Assembly: GCA_021201295.1 (NCBI GenBank)
Contig: JAJQFE010000069.1
Location: 1 to 64,000 of the forward strand
Origin: Tannerellaceae bacterium
GTDB taxonomy: Bacteria; Bacteroidota; Bacteroidia; Bacteroidales; Tannerellaceae
Direction of reading: 5' to 3'
Length of the DNA: 64,000 bases
The position numbers and the translations under genes were made by a program. The notes under the pieces were generated by a model. That model had not been told where the DNA came from. It saw nothing but the letters and a program-made list of their open reading frames with translations, and ran no database searches. Positions 25,685 through 34,931 of this stretch are shown piece by piece. The stretch's first letter is position 1. Each line of letters opens with the position of its first letter.

Positions 25685-27253
25685 ATGAGGAAGTCGACAA
25701 TATGGTTACTGGCAGTAGTAATGCTTTTTGCATTTGCAGGATTACTGTATTTACAGGTAATCTATGTAAACAGTTTACTTAAAACACGAAGTGAACAGTT
25801 TAATGAGACTGTAAAGAAAAGCTTACATCAGGTATTCAAACGATTGGAATTAGAAGAGGCCCGTACCTATCTGGATGAAGATATTAACCGGGAATTAAAT
25901 AGTTATCGCTATCAGAATCCCACTTCATCTACAGAAATTCCGGGATATGGGGGAATGAGCTCTCAGGAAAAATTTCAGTTTCAGATCAATGATTCAGAAG
26001 GTAGCATCAGACTGAAACTTCACAGTTTCAGTAATACACAATCAGATACCTATTCTTCTTTATATAAAAGACAATCCAACAGCGGTATCGTAAGCACCTC
26101 AAAAGACCTATATGATATCTATAAACGACGCTATTTATATAACAGCACGTTAGTGAATGAGGTTATATTAAGTATGCTGGATACAGCACCTTTACAACCC
26201 ATTGAAGAACGAATAGATTTTAAAAAGCTCAACAATTATTTAAAAACAGAATTTATTAACAATGGTTTGAACTTGCCATTTGTTTTCTTTGTTATAAACA
26301 AAGATGGGAATGTAGCCTATCAAAGCGGTGATGTACAATGGCAATCGGTAGCTTCTAAAGTGATTACACAGGTATTATTCCCGAATGATCCACCGTCAAG
26401 GCAGAATTATCTGAAAGTGTATTTTCCCACCAAAGAAGATTATATTTTCAGTTCAATTGCTACCTTTTTAATACCGTCGGTGATCTTTTCTTTATTATTG
26501 TTGGTAACGTTTACCTTTACTATATATATAGTATTCCGTCAAAAGAAACTATCAGAAATGAAGAATGACTTTATCAACAATATGACGCATGAATTAAAAA
26601 CACCTGTCTCAACAATTTCGTTGGCAGCACAGATGCTAAAAGATTCGGATATTACCAAAAGTCCGGATGTATTTAAACACATTTCCGGAGTAATCAATGA
26701 TGAAACTAAACGTTTGGGATTCCTGGTAGAAAAAGTATTGCAAATGTCTCTTTTTGAAAGACAGAAAGCAGCACTTAAATTAAAAGAGATAGATGCCAAT
26801 GACCTGATAGCAAATGTAGCTAATACCTTTGTCCTGAAAGTAGAGAAATACGAGGGGACTATGGATATAGATTTGCAGGCTATTGACTCAACCATCTATG
26901 CAGATGAAATGCATATAACAAATGTATTATTCAATTTAATGGATAATGCTGTTAAATATCGCAGACCGGATGCACCGCTAAACTTAGTAGCGCGTACCTG
27001 GAATGAAAATGGAAAACTTTTGACCTCTATCGAAGATAATGGTATAGGGATTAAAAAGGAATACCTTAAAAAAGTATTCGATCGCTTCTTTCGCGTACCA
27101 ACCGGCAACGTACATAATGTTAAAGGCTTTGGCCTCGGACTTGCTTATGTACGGAAGATCGTGGAAGACCATAACGGAACAATCCGTGCGGAAAATGGAG
27201 CCGGAAATATTGGAACAAAATTTATTATTACTTTGCCTCTTATAAAAAGTTAG
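25685..27253 (+). CDS. rprX: Sensor histidine kinase, RprX type
   Basis: A 522-residue inner-membrane sensor kinase. The first membrane helix is at residues about 7-24. A periplasmic sensor domain of about 230 residues follows, without recognisable fold, then a second helix (about 260-283). The HisKA motif is FINNMTHELKTP with phospho-acceptor H302. The HATPase domain shows LFNLMDNAVKYR (N box), DNGIGI (G1) and GFGLGLAYV (G2). It is encoded 2 bases before the response regulator, so they form one operon. RprX/RprY is the standard name for this pair in Bacteroides and Porphyromonas. The stop codon is TAG. The signal sensed is unknown. Confidence 0.9.
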   Translation: MRKSTIWLLAVVMLFAFAGLLYLQVIYVNSLLKTRSEQFNETVKKSLHQVFKRLELEEARTYLDEDINRELNSYRYQNPTSSTEIPGYGGMSSQEKFQFQINDSEGSIRLKLHSFSNTQSDTYSSLYKRQSNSGIVSTSKDLYDIYKRRYLYNSTLVNEVILSMLDTAPLQPIEERIDFKKLNNYLKTEFINNGLNLPFVFFVINKDGNVAYQSGDVQWQSVASKVITQVLFPNDPPSRQNYLKVYFPTKEDYIFSSIATFLIPSVIFSLLLLVTFTFTIYIVFRQKKLSEMKNDFINNMTHELKTPVSTISLAAQMLKDSDITKSPDVFKHISGVINDETKRLGFLVEKVLQMSLFERQKAALKLKEIDANDLIANVANTFVLKVEKYEGTMDIDLQAIDSTIYADEMHITNVLFNLMDNAVKYRRPDAPLNLVARTWNENGKLLTSIEDNGIGIKKEYLKKVFDRFFRVPTGNVHNVKGFGLGLAYVRKIVEDHNGTIRAENGAGNIGTKFIITLPLIKS

Positions 27254-27255
27254 TC

Positions 27256-27987
27256 ATGAAAGAAAAACCGAAAATCTTGTTTTGTGAGGACGATGAAAAC
27301 CTCGGTATGCTTTTAAGAGAATACTTACAAGCAAAAGGGCATGTAACCGATCTTTTCTTCGACGGAGAAGCTGGATATAAAGGATTTACAAAAGGACAGT
27401 ATGATCTGTGCGTATTAGATGTGATGATGCCTAAAAAAGATGGATTCACATTAGCCCAGGAAATCCGTTTTATCAATCCGGATATACCTATTATTTTCCT
27501 TACTGCTAAAACTATGAAGGAAGATATTCTGGAAGGTTTTAAAATCGGAGCTGATGATTATCTGACCAAACCTTTCAGCATGGAAGAGCTACTGCTTCGT
27601 ATCGAAGCTATCCTTCGCCGTGTGAAAGGTAAAAAGCTGAAAAATATTCCATTCTATAAATTAGGGAATTTCTTGTTTGATACACAAAAACAAACCCTAT
27701 CTATTGGTGATAAAGTTACTAAACTGACCACTAAAGAATGTGAATTATTAAGTCTCCTGTGTGCACATGCAAATGAAATACTGGAACGTAATTATGCGTT
27801 AAAAATGATCTGGGTAGACGACAATTATTTCAATGCCCGCAGTATGGATGTATATATTACCAAACTTCGAAAATTGTTAAAAGACGATCCGGGAATTGAA
27901 ATTATCAATATCCATGGAAAAGGTTACAAATTGATCACTCCATCGGGAGAAGAACAGGCAAGAGAAGAAGGAATTCAGGTACTATAA
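27256..27987 (+). CDS. rprY: Response regulator, RprY type
   Basis: A 243-residue OmpR/PhoB-type response regulator. The receiver domain covers residues about 6-120, with the acidic pocket EDDE near residue 10, phospho-acceptor D55 in CVLDVMMPKKDG, and FLTAKTM and KPFSMEEL containing the conserved Thr and Lys. The C-terminal winged-helix DNA-binding domain (about 135-232) has TKLTTKECELLSLL and the recognition region ARSMDVYITKLRKLLKDD. Homologues in Porphyromonas bind promoters of oxidative-stress genes. It is the partner of the kinase immediately upstream and ends at a strong terminator. Confidence 0.92.
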   Translation: MKEKPKILFCEDDENLGMLLREYLQAKGHVTDLFFDGEAGYKGFTKGQYDLCVLDVMMPKKDGFTLAQEIRFINPDIPIIFLTAKTMKEDILEGFKIGADDYLTKPFSMEELLLRIEAILRRVKGKKLKNIPFYKLGNFLFDTQKQTLSIGDKVTKLTTKECELLSLLCAHANEILERNYALKMIWVDDNYFNARSMDVYITKLRKLLKDDPGIEIINIHGKGYKLITPSGEEQAREEGIQVL

Positions 27988-27993
27988 ATAATA

Positions 27994-28023
27994 AAAAAAG
28001 GGGTTTTTAAAACCCCTTTTTTA
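27994..28023. terminator. Bidirectional terminator between rprY and cstA
   Basis: AAAAAAGGGG (27994-28003) and CCCCTTTTTT (28013-28022) form a symmetric hairpin with T runs on both strands. It overlaps the stop codon of the convergent cstA gene (28021-28023). Confidence 0.88.
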
Positions 28024-29433
28024 TAATCTTTTTTTCCATAGTAGGAAAATAATAACAACTAATGCAGTGATCGTAACTCCTATGACCTGTGAGATCCTTT
28101 CAGGTAATCCCAATCCTTCCGGAGCAATAAAAATATAAGTGGCACAAACTGCTGTCATAAATATAGCGGGGATTAAAGTAATTATATAGAATTTTCCGGA
28201 CACTACAAGATAAACGGTTAGGGCCCATAAGGTAAAAACAGCCAGTGTCTGATTCAACCAGGCAAAATAACGCCAAATAATAGAAAAATCCATCTGCAAA
28301 AGCAAAAAACCACCGACAAAAAGAGGGATAGAAATTATCAGTCTTTTCAAAACAAGTTTCTGATCTAACTTTAAAAAGTCAGCAACAATCAAACGGGCAG
28401 AACGAAAAGCCGTGTCTCCGGAAGTAATAGGGGCAGCAATCATGCCCAGAATAGCCAAAAAACCACCGACTGTCCCCAGCCATTCCTTCGTAATACGATC
28501 TACAATAACCGCAGCATTATCATTTCCCGATCCGGCAGCAAATAAGGCAATTCCCTCCTCCGTATGGAAAAAATAGGTAGCAGCCGCAGCCCAGATTAAA
28601 GCAACCATCCCTTCCACGATCATCGCGCCATAGAATACAGGACGACCATACTTCTCGTTAATCAGGCATCTTGCCATTAAAGGGCTTTGTGTAGCATGAA
28701 ACCCGGAAATAGCCCCACAGGCAATAGAAACAAACATCATGGGAAATATAGGTAAACCGCCCGGATGTATATTTTGTAAACCATCTGTAAATTCCGGTAA
28801 AGGAGGATGGTGGTATAAAAGCATAATAAAAATACCGGCTGCCATAAACAAGAGAACAATAGCAAACAAGGGATATACTTTTCCAATAATTTTATCTACT
28901 GGTAAAAGAGTAGCCAAAATATAATATACAAAAACAACACAAGCCCAAAAAGTAAGAGTAAAAGTCTCCGGTGTAAGAGTAGCCAATAATTTCGCCGGAC
29001 CAGCCACAAACACAGCCCCAACCAACACCATTAACAGGACAGTCAAACCCCGCATAAACTGTTTAACAGATGGTCCCAGATAGTAACCGATCAATTCCGG
29101 TAAACTCTCTCCGTTATTCCTTAAAGATAGCATACCAGCCAGAAAATCATGAGTTGCTCCGGCAAATATGCTTCCCACAACAATCCAGATAAAGGAAGCC
29201 ATACCAAATTTAGCGCCCATGATGGCACCGAAGATCGGACCCAGACCAGCAATATTCAGAAACTGGATCATGAATACTTTCCAGGTAGACAGCGGGAGAT
29301 AGTCTACCCCATCCTGGCAGGCATACGCTGGAGTCTGGCGATTTTTATTTATATCAAACACACGTTCTACAAAAGCCCCGTAAAAGAAATAACCGGCCAG
29401 AAGAATAACAAAGCATAGAATAAATGAGATCAT
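28021..29433 (-). CDS. cstA: CstA-family carbon starvation/peptide transporter
   Basis: A 470-residue membrane protein with about 12-13 hydrophobic segments, shorter than the 700-residue Escherichia coli CstA and BtsT. Family motifs are clear: QFLNIAGLGPIFGAIMGAKFG (about 57-77), SIFAGATHDFLAGMLSLRNNGESLPELIG (about 88-116), FVSIACGAISGFHATQSPLMAR (about 235-256) and APITSGDTAFRSARL (about 335-349). The family takes up peptides or pyruvate. It appears monocistronic, with its own 3' terminator. A symbol is given by family; the true substrate is not known. Confidence 0.9.
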   Translation of the reverse strand: MISFILCFVILLAGYFFYGAFVERVFDINKNRQTPAYACQDGVDYLPLSTWKVFMIQFLNIAGLGPIFGAIMGAKFGMASFIWIVVGSIFAGATHDFLAGMLSLRNNGESLPELIGYYLGPSVKQFMRGLTVLLMVLVGAVFVAGPAKLLATLTPETFTLTFWACVVFVYYILATLLPVDKIIGKVYPLFAIVLLFMAAGIFIMLLYHHPPLPEFTDGLQNIHPGGLPIFPMMFVSIACGAISGFHATQSPLMARCLINEKYGRPVFYGAMIVEGMVALIWAAAATYFFHTEEGIALFAAGSGNDNAAVIVDRITKEWLGTVGGFLAILGMIAAPITSGDTAFRSARLIVADFLKLDQKLVLKRLIISIPLFVGGFLLLQMDFSIIWRYFAWLNQTLAVFTLWALTVYLVVSGKFYIITLIPAIFMTAVCATYIFIAPEGLGLPERISQVIGVTITALVVIIFLLWKKRL

Positions 29434-29540
29434 GGCATCATAATATTTAGAGTAGGCAAAATTCAGTATCTCTGAAAAGAATACAGAGAATGAAAGGAGT
29501 TTTCATATATAGTACAGAACCTATAACATGTAGAAGACAG

Positions 29541-29569
29541 GAAAAGGTCTGACACTGTCAGACCTTTTC
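29541..29569 (-). terminator. Perfect 13-bp hairpin at the end of the dcw cluster
   Basis: GAAAAGGTCTGAC (29541-29553) and GTCAGACCTTTTC (29557-29569) form a perfect stem with a 3-nt loop. It starts 11 bases after the stop codon of the YqeY gene, the last gene of the dcw operon. A long T tract is lacking on the minus strand, so termination efficiency is uncertain. Confidence 0.75.
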
Positions 29570-29579
29570 AAAAATATCT

Positions 29580-30032
29580 TTAAGAGTTCAATAATTGCTT
29601 TACAATTTCTGAGATCATACGGCCTTCCGCTTTTCCGGCAAGTGCCTTATTGGCAGCTCCCATGACTTTACCCATATCCTTCGGACCTGCTGCCCCAACT
29701 TCAGCGATAATCTTTTTCAGTTCCCCTTCCAGTTCCCCGGCAGACATCTGTTTAGGTAAATAAACTTCAATAGCAGCGACTTCTTCCAGTTCGCTTTCTG
29801 CCAACTCCGAACGTCCCTGGAATACATAGATCTCAGCACTTTCTTTCCGTTGCTTCACCATTTTCTGCAGAATCCTGGTAGCCACCTCATCGGATAATTC
29901 CCCATCACCGCCTTTAGCAGTTTTAGCCTCCAGGAATTCTTTCTTAACACCACGCAAAGCCTGCAGACATACTTTATCTTTCGCCAACATAGCAGCTTTT
30001 ATATCCTCACTTACTTTGTCAAATAAACTCAT
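29580..30032 (-). CDS. GatB/YqeY domain protein
   Basis: A 150-residue all-helical protein of the YqeY family, related to the C-terminal tRNA-binding tail of GatB. Motifs are LFDKVSEDIKAAMLAKDK at the N terminus, LRGVKKEFLEA, EVATRILQKMVKQRKESAEIY, YLPKQMSAGELE and GPKDMGKVMGAANKALAGKAEGRMISEIVKQLL. It may interact with tRNA or an amidotransferase; the role of stand-alone members is not settled. It follows ftsZ by 17 bases and ends the dcw cluster, its normal place in Bacteroidales. Confidence 0.93.
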   Translation of the reverse strand: MSLFDKVSEDIKAAMLAKDKVCLQALRGVKKEFLEAKTAKGGDGELSDEVATRILQKMVKQRKESAEIYVFQGRSELAESELEEVAAIEVYLPKQMSAGELEGELKKIIAEVGAAGPKDMGKVMGAANKALAGKAEGRMISEIVKQLLNS

Positions 30033-30049
30033 ACTATACTATCATTAAA

Positions 30050-31402
30050 TTATCTGAAACTAATTACAGGACCACCTCCGGAGACAGGATTCTGAGGCAT
30101 GGTCGGGCTGGAAGAATCCGGATTCTCCGGATGATCACTCCCCGAAGATTTGGCACGGGCACGGGCAATCAACTTAGGATCCCGGTTATAAGTAGGGTTT
30201 TCCTCCATAATAGCAATTAAAGCATCATCATCCATTTCCTCCGGAGTCAGCACAACAGCTTTAGCACGGGCAGAAACCCGCCTCATCCGCTGACCGGAGC
30301 TACCATAATATTTATCGATCAGAATCTTTTCCTGTTGCTCTTTTTTAAGTCTTTCTTCTTCCAGTCGTAACTCCTCTTCCGTCATCCGGGCAGTTTCCGC
30401 ACGACGCCTGTCTGCAATCTGTGGAATATCTTCCATACCAAATCCAGTAGCCAGAATGGTCATTTTGACCTGATCCCCCAGCGTGTTATCAATAGCCGTA
30501 CCCCAGATCACCTCTATATCCCGGCCAAAACGGGACATAAAATCATGCACATCATTCATCTCTTCCATCAACAGTTCAGCTTCCTGACTGAAAGAGACAT
30601 TGAATAATATTTTCTTCGCATTAAAAATATCATTATTATTCAGTAACGGGGAATTCAGAGCATCTTCAATCGCTTGTCTCACCCGGCCTTCTCCTGTCCC
30701 ATACCCATTACTCATCAAAGCAACCCCACCATCTTTCATGGTTGTATTGACATCAGCAAAGTCCAAGTTGATAATACCGGGAACAGTAATAATTTCAGCA
30801 ATACTTTTAGCCGCTGTCGTCAATGTATCATCCGCCTTACCAAACGCATTGGTCATTGTAAGGTCAGAATAAATCTCCCGCAGGCGCTCATTATTGATGA
30901 CCAGTAAAGCATCCACATTTTTACTGATTTCCTCTACCCCATTTAAAGCCTGAATAATCTTACGCTCACCTTCAAAGACAAAAGGAATAGTCACAATACC
31001 TACTGTCAGGATCCCCATATCTTTAGCAATCCGGGCAATCACAGGCGCAGCACCGGTTCCGGTTCCACCACCCATACCCGCTGTAATAAAGACCATCTTA
31101 GTCCCATCACTCAACATTTTACGGATATCATTCAAACTCTCCTCCGCAGCCATCATAGCACGCTCCGGCTTATTCCCGGCTCCTAAGCCCTGTGTAATTT
31201 CACATCCCAGAGAAAGCTTCAAAGGTACATCTGACCGGTTTAACGCCTGGTTATCCGTATTACACAGCACAAACGTCACATCATGTATACCTTCCTTATA
31301 CATGTGGGTTACCGCATTTCCGCCACCACCCCCTACACCGATCACTTTGATGATCTTTGGAGTATCCGTAGGATAATTAAATTCTAATATCGTGTTGTCC
31401 AT
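30050..31402 (-). CDS. ftsZ: Cell division protein FtsZ
   Basis: FtsZ is the tubulin-like GTPase that forms the division ring. The 450-residue protein has the N-terminal nucleotide pocket IGVGGGGGNAV (about 21-31), the tubulin signature GGGTGTG (111-117) and the T7-loop region around NLDFADVNTTMKDGG. The C-terminal third is a long charged linker (about 325-440) rich in Glu, Arg and Gln, longer than in E. coli. A short hydrophobic tail, PVISFR, is likely the FtsA-binding peptide. It lies 29 bases after ftsA in the dcw operon. Confidence 0.98.
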   Translation of the reverse strand: MDNTILEFNYPTDTPKIIKVIGVGGGGGNAVTHMYKEGIHDVTFVLCNTDNQALNRSDVPLKLSLGCEITQGLGAGNKPERAMMAAEESLNDIRKMLSDGTKMVFITAGMGGGTGTGAAPVIARIAKDMGILTVGIVTIPFVFEGERKIIQALNGVEEISKNVDALLVINNERLREIYSDLTMTNAFGKADDTLTTAAKSIAEIITVPGIINLDFADVNTTMKDGGVALMSNGYGTGEGRVRQAIEDALNSPLLNNNDIFNAKKILFNVSFSQEAELLMEEMNDVHDFMSRFGRDIEVIWGTAIDNTLGDQVKMTILATGFGMEDIPQIADRRRAETARMTEEELRLEEERLKKEQQEKILIDKYYGSSGQRMRRVSARAKAVVLTPEEMDDDALIAIMEENPTYNRDPKLIARARAKSSGSDHPENPDSSSPTMPQNPVSGGGPVISFR

Positions 31403-31431
31403 TGTCTTCCCGTTTTTTATGCGTTTGCTGA

Positions 31432-32766
31432 TTACCTGTCATCATCGTCATCAAAAAGCATCTTACCCATATTATCAATATTTTTAGTAAGACGACTGAA
31501 TAGACTGGGGCCTTTTTTCTCCGCTTTCTTTTTCGGAGGCTCCGGAGGAGTCACTTTAGTCGCCTCTTCCTCTTCTTCCGGTTTAGGAGTTGGTTTAGGA
31601 GGGGGCGGTATATAAGCTGCACAGTTTTTAGTTCCCTTAGCCAGCAGCCCTACAGCAACAGCATATTCCGGATCAGCGGCTACCAGGTCATTCCGCTGAA
31701 TGATATTTTTTCTTACAGCTGCATACCGTACATCTATTTTTAATCTGTTCTGGATAGCATCCGGAAGGTTTTTCAACGCAGAAGCCCCACCGGTAATAAT
31801 AATGCCCGCACCCAGGCCGTCCATCAGTCCGGTTGCCTCCAAACGGGCGTAGACATTTTCAAGTATCTCCTGTAAACGAGCTTCCACTACATTATTCAGG
31901 TCCGCCAGTTTTACTTCACGCAGTCCCATTCCATCTGCCGAACTTACCTGAATCGCCGCATCACTGTCTTTGTCCTGAATAGCGCTTCCATATGTCTTTT
32001 TAATCCGTTCTGCTTCTGCTTCCACCAGATTCAGACTGGTAATATCTTTTGTGATCATGTTGCCTCCAAAAGGAATCACACAAAGGCTGACTAACTGGCC
32101 ACTCTTATACACAGTCAGACTGGTCACACCAGCCCCAAATCCGATTAAAGCACATCCCAAATCTTTTTCATCTTCACTCAAGACCATATCAGCCAGAGCA
32201 AGAGGAGAGACAATAATATCTGCAATTTCAATCTTAGCCCTTTCCGCAATACTATTGGTTACATATCTTCTGAGAGAAGGACGACCAACGACCAGCTTGT
32301 AGCGGGCCTCAATCCGGTTACAGGGAATACCTACCGGATTCACTTCATGTTTACCATCCAGATAATAGGCAGGGGAAGTAATAGAAAGTACATCCATCAT
32401 ATCCGGACGATAACTGGCACATTCCTGATACAGAGAATCAATAACCTCTTCAGTAACTACACCATCCACACCTAATATTTTAGGAACCGTATGATCAATG
32501 GTCCGGAGAGATTGCCCCCCTATCCCCACATATACTTTCCCAATTTTGGCACCCTGCAGCTTATTTTCAAGTTTCAGGATCAACCGTTTTATCTTATTTG
32601 CTGTTTCTTCTACATTATATACACATCCTCTCCGTATACAGGTAGCTGAATTTTCAACCTCATGGGCTATGATAGAAAGTGCGCCACTCTCACTTTTCAC
32701 CCCCACCATACCCACCAAATGGGATGTCCCCAAATCAATGGCCGCTATAAAGTCCGTGTATGCCAT
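31432..32766 (-). CDS. ftsA: Cell division protein FtsA
   Basis: FtsA is the actin-like protein that tethers FtsZ to the membrane. The 444-residue protein has an actin-fold N terminus (FIAAIDLGTSHLVGMVG, residues 5-21), the SHS2/1C region around KVYVGIGGQSLRTIDH, CALIGFGAGVTSLTVYKSGQL (phosphate 2, about 207-227) and GLGAGIIITGGASALKNLPD. A Pro/Glu/Lys-rich linker (about 380-415) precedes an amphipathic C-terminal helix, FSRLTKNIDNMGKMLF, the likely membrane anchor. It lies 5 bases after ftsQ. Confidence 0.96.
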   Translation of the reverse strand: MAYTDFIAAIDLGTSHLVGMVGVKSESGALSIIAHEVENSATCIRRGCVYNVEETANKIKRLILKLENKLQGAKIGKVYVGIGGQSLRTIDHTVPKILGVDGVVTEEVIDSLYQECASYRPDMMDVLSITSPAYYLDGKHEVNPVGIPCNRIEARYKLVVGRPSLRRYVTNSIAERAKIEIADIIVSPLALADMVLSEDEKDLGCALIGFGAGVTSLTVYKSGQLVSLCVIPFGGNMITKDITSLNLVEAEAERIKKTYGSAIQDKDSDAAIQVSSADGMGLREVKLADLNNVVEARLQEILENVYARLEATGLMDGLGAGIIITGGASALKNLPDAIQNRLKIDVRYAAVRKNIIQRNDLVAADPEYAVAVGLLAKGTKNCAAYIPPPPKPTPKPEEEEEATKVTPPEPPKKKAEKKGPSLFSRLTKNIDNMGKMLFDDDDDR

Positions 32767-32771
32767 ATTTG

Positions 32772-33503
32772 CTATTTTTTAGTGCAAACTATCTGTCCTT
32801 TATACTTCAAATTTATAATACTATACTTTTCCCAGCCCACTTTTGGAATAGCCTGTTCATAGAAAAGTTGTAAATTATCCAGTTTATCCCTGAAATCCTC
32901 GAATGTACCCAACATAATCCGGTGACTTCCCACCCGTGGGATCAAATCTACCTCACCGTTGGGATGTATATAGATCTGTTCAATCTGGTTATTCCAGAAC
33001 TCATTATCATGCAAAAATAATGCAAATTTATATAAGTCGGTTACTGCCAGCTCTTTTTCAACATATCCCGTGGCAATAGGCACATGGGCTACATATCGAC
33101 GACTCACCGGCATCATCCCACCATCATTATCAATATAAAAATTACCTGTCTGACCTAATACCCTGAGAACAGGCATTTTCTGAACCACTTCCAGTTTGAT
33201 GGCACCGGAAGGAGTCTTATAAGCTTCCACATTGGCAATCATTTCATTCTTCAACAACTCTGTCTCAATCAATTCCGTATTAATTGAATGAATGGGTTTA
33301 CCCACCGGGTCCAGATCCACCCGTTTTAAATAAGAGGTCAGATCCGCCTCCGTAACAAAATGTTTATCCAGACTATCTTTTACCACCACAATCAAATCGT
33401 GGCACAGATCATCCTGCCTCGTTTCCCTGAAAAAGAAAGAAACGAACACAAGGTAACAAAATAATAATAAAGCCACAAATATGAAAACAATCCGAATTAC
33501 CAC
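32772..33503 (-). CDS. ftsQ: Cell division protein FtsQ
   Basis: A 243-residue bitopic division protein. The membrane helix is at about residues 3-24 (IRIVFIFVALLLFCYLVFVSFF). A POTRA-like domain follows (about 35-115, with ETELLKNEMIANVEAYKTPSGAIKLEVVQKMPVLRV), then a beta domain containing VDLIPRVGSHRIMLGTFEDFRDKLDNL. Sequence divergence from proteobacterial FtsQ is usual in this phylum, and position between murC and ftsA supports the call. The start is GTG at 33503, overlapping the last codons of murC, so the genes are probably translationally coupled. The stop is TAG. Confidence 0.88.
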   Translation of the reverse strand: MVIRIVFIFVALLLFCYLVFVSFFFRETRQDDLCHDLIVVVKDSLDKHFVTEADLTSYLKRVDLDPVGKPIHSINTELIETELLKNEMIANVEAYKTPSGAIKLEVVQKMPVLRVLGQTGNFYIDNDGGMMPVSRRYVAHVPIATGYVEKELAVTDLYKFALFLHDNEFWNNQIEQIYIHPNGEVDLIPRVGSHRIMLGTFEDFRDKLDNLQLFYEQAIPKVGWEKYSIINLKYKGQIVCTKK

Positions 33504-34873
33504 TTATCCAATATATTTTTAACAGGTTCAACTAACCGGTCAATATCTCCGGCTCCTACCATCAGTACCACTTCAAACCGACGATCCTTTATCAGATCTG
33601 TCAACTCTTCTTTAGTGCATAGTATTTTATCCGGGATAGACACTTGATCAAAAATAGTCTGCGAAGTAATCCCGGGAATAGGTTCTTCCCTCGCAGGATA
33701 AATATCCAGCAGGATCAGTTCATCCAATAAAGACAAACTGGCAGCAAATTCATCCGCAAAGTCCCGGGTCCGGGAATACAGATGAGGCTGAAAAATACCT
33801 GTCACTCTCTTTCCTTTATACAACTCCTTAACAGAGAGGATACTTTCCCTTAATTCTGCCGGATGATGTGCATAATCATCGATCAGGACAATATGTTTCT
33901 TTTTCAAATGAAAATCAAACCGTCTTTTAGGACCGGCAAACGAGGCCATCCCTGTCCGGATCTCTTCCGGAGTGGCACCATTTAACCAGACAAGAGCCAT
34001 AGCAGCCACCCCATTTTCTATGTTAATCTTTACCGGAACCCCCGGACAGATATCCGGTATACGAATATCCGGCCCGACAAAATCAAAACAGAGCTCTCCA
34101 TTTCCGACCCGAATATTCTCAGCATAAAAATCTCCTCCTTCCGTAGCAGAATAAGTATAGAGTTTTACTCCGGATTGCAGCCGGGGCGTAATAGCAATCC
34201 CTTTTTTCAGGATCAGAACCCCATCCGGCCGTATGAGAGAAGTAAACTTCTCAAAACTTTCCCGGTAAGCCTCAGGGGTACCATAAATATCCAGATGATC
34301 CGGATCCGCAGACATGATCACCGCCATATAAGGAGTTAACCAGTGAAAGGAACGGTCAAACTCATCCGCCTCAATCACAGTCAGGTCACTGGTATCCGAT
34401 AACATCAGATTACTGTCATAATTCTTCAGGACCCCACCTAAGAAAGCATTACAATCTACCTGCGACTGTTTCAAAAGGTGAGCAACCATAGAGGAAGTAG
34501 TGGTTTTCCCATGCGTCCCGGCAATACACAACCCCCTGGAAGCACGAGTCAGTTCACCCAACACCCGGGCACGTTTCATAATTTCAAAACCATGCGTCCG
34601 GAAATAGGTGAGTTCCGAATGGGAATCAGGAACAGCAGGAGTATACACAATCAAAGTATTCGCCGGATCCTGATAGATATCCGGGACACAAGCCATAGAA
34701 TCTTCATAATGGATCTCCGCACCTTCTTTGTTCAACTGTTCTGTTAATTCAGAAGGAGTTTTATCATAGCCACCCACCCGTTTACCTTTAGATAAAAAGT
34801 AACGGATCAATGCACTCATACCGATCCCCCCGGCTCCTATAAAATAAATGGCTTGTACCTGTGTTATATCCAT
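33497..34873 (-). CDS. murC: UDP-N-acetylmuramate--L-alanine ligase
   Basis: MurC adds L-Ala to UDP-MurNAc, the first step of stem-peptide synthesis. The 458-residue protein shows the N-terminal Rossmann-like FIGAGGIGMSALIRYF (about 11-26), the ATP P-loop GTHGKTTTS (119-127), the EADEFDRSF stretch (about 190-198) and the C-terminal domain with DDYAHHPAE and GIFQPHLYSRT. All are MurC signatures. It is separated from murG by 58 bases and overlaps ftsQ. Confidence 0.97.
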   Translation of the reverse strand: MDITQVQAIYFIGAGGIGMSALIRYFLSKGKRVGGYDKTPSELTEQLNKEGAEIHYEDSMACVPDIYQDPANTLIVYTPAVPDSHSELTYFRTHGFEIMKRARVLGELTRASRGLCIAGTHGKTTTSSMVAHLLKQSQVDCNAFLGGVLKNYDSNLMLSDTSDLTVIEADEFDRSFHWLTPYMAVIMSADPDHLDIYGTPEAYRESFEKFTSLIRPDGVLILKKGIAITPRLQSGVKLYTYSATEGGDFYAENIRVGNGELCFDFVGPDIRIPDICPGVPVKINIENGVAAMALVWLNGATPEEIRTGMASFAGPKRRFDFHLKKKHIVLIDDYAHHPAELRESILSVKELYKGKRVTGIFQPHLYSRTRDFADEFAASLSLLDELILLDIYPAREEPIPGITSQTIFDQVSIPDKILCTKEELTDLIKDRRFEVVLMVGAGDIDRLVEPVKNILDKW

Positions 34874-34931
34874 ATCTGTTTTTCACATCAGCAAGTTTGC
34901 TCCATATCCTGCGACACCAGCAAAAACTTCC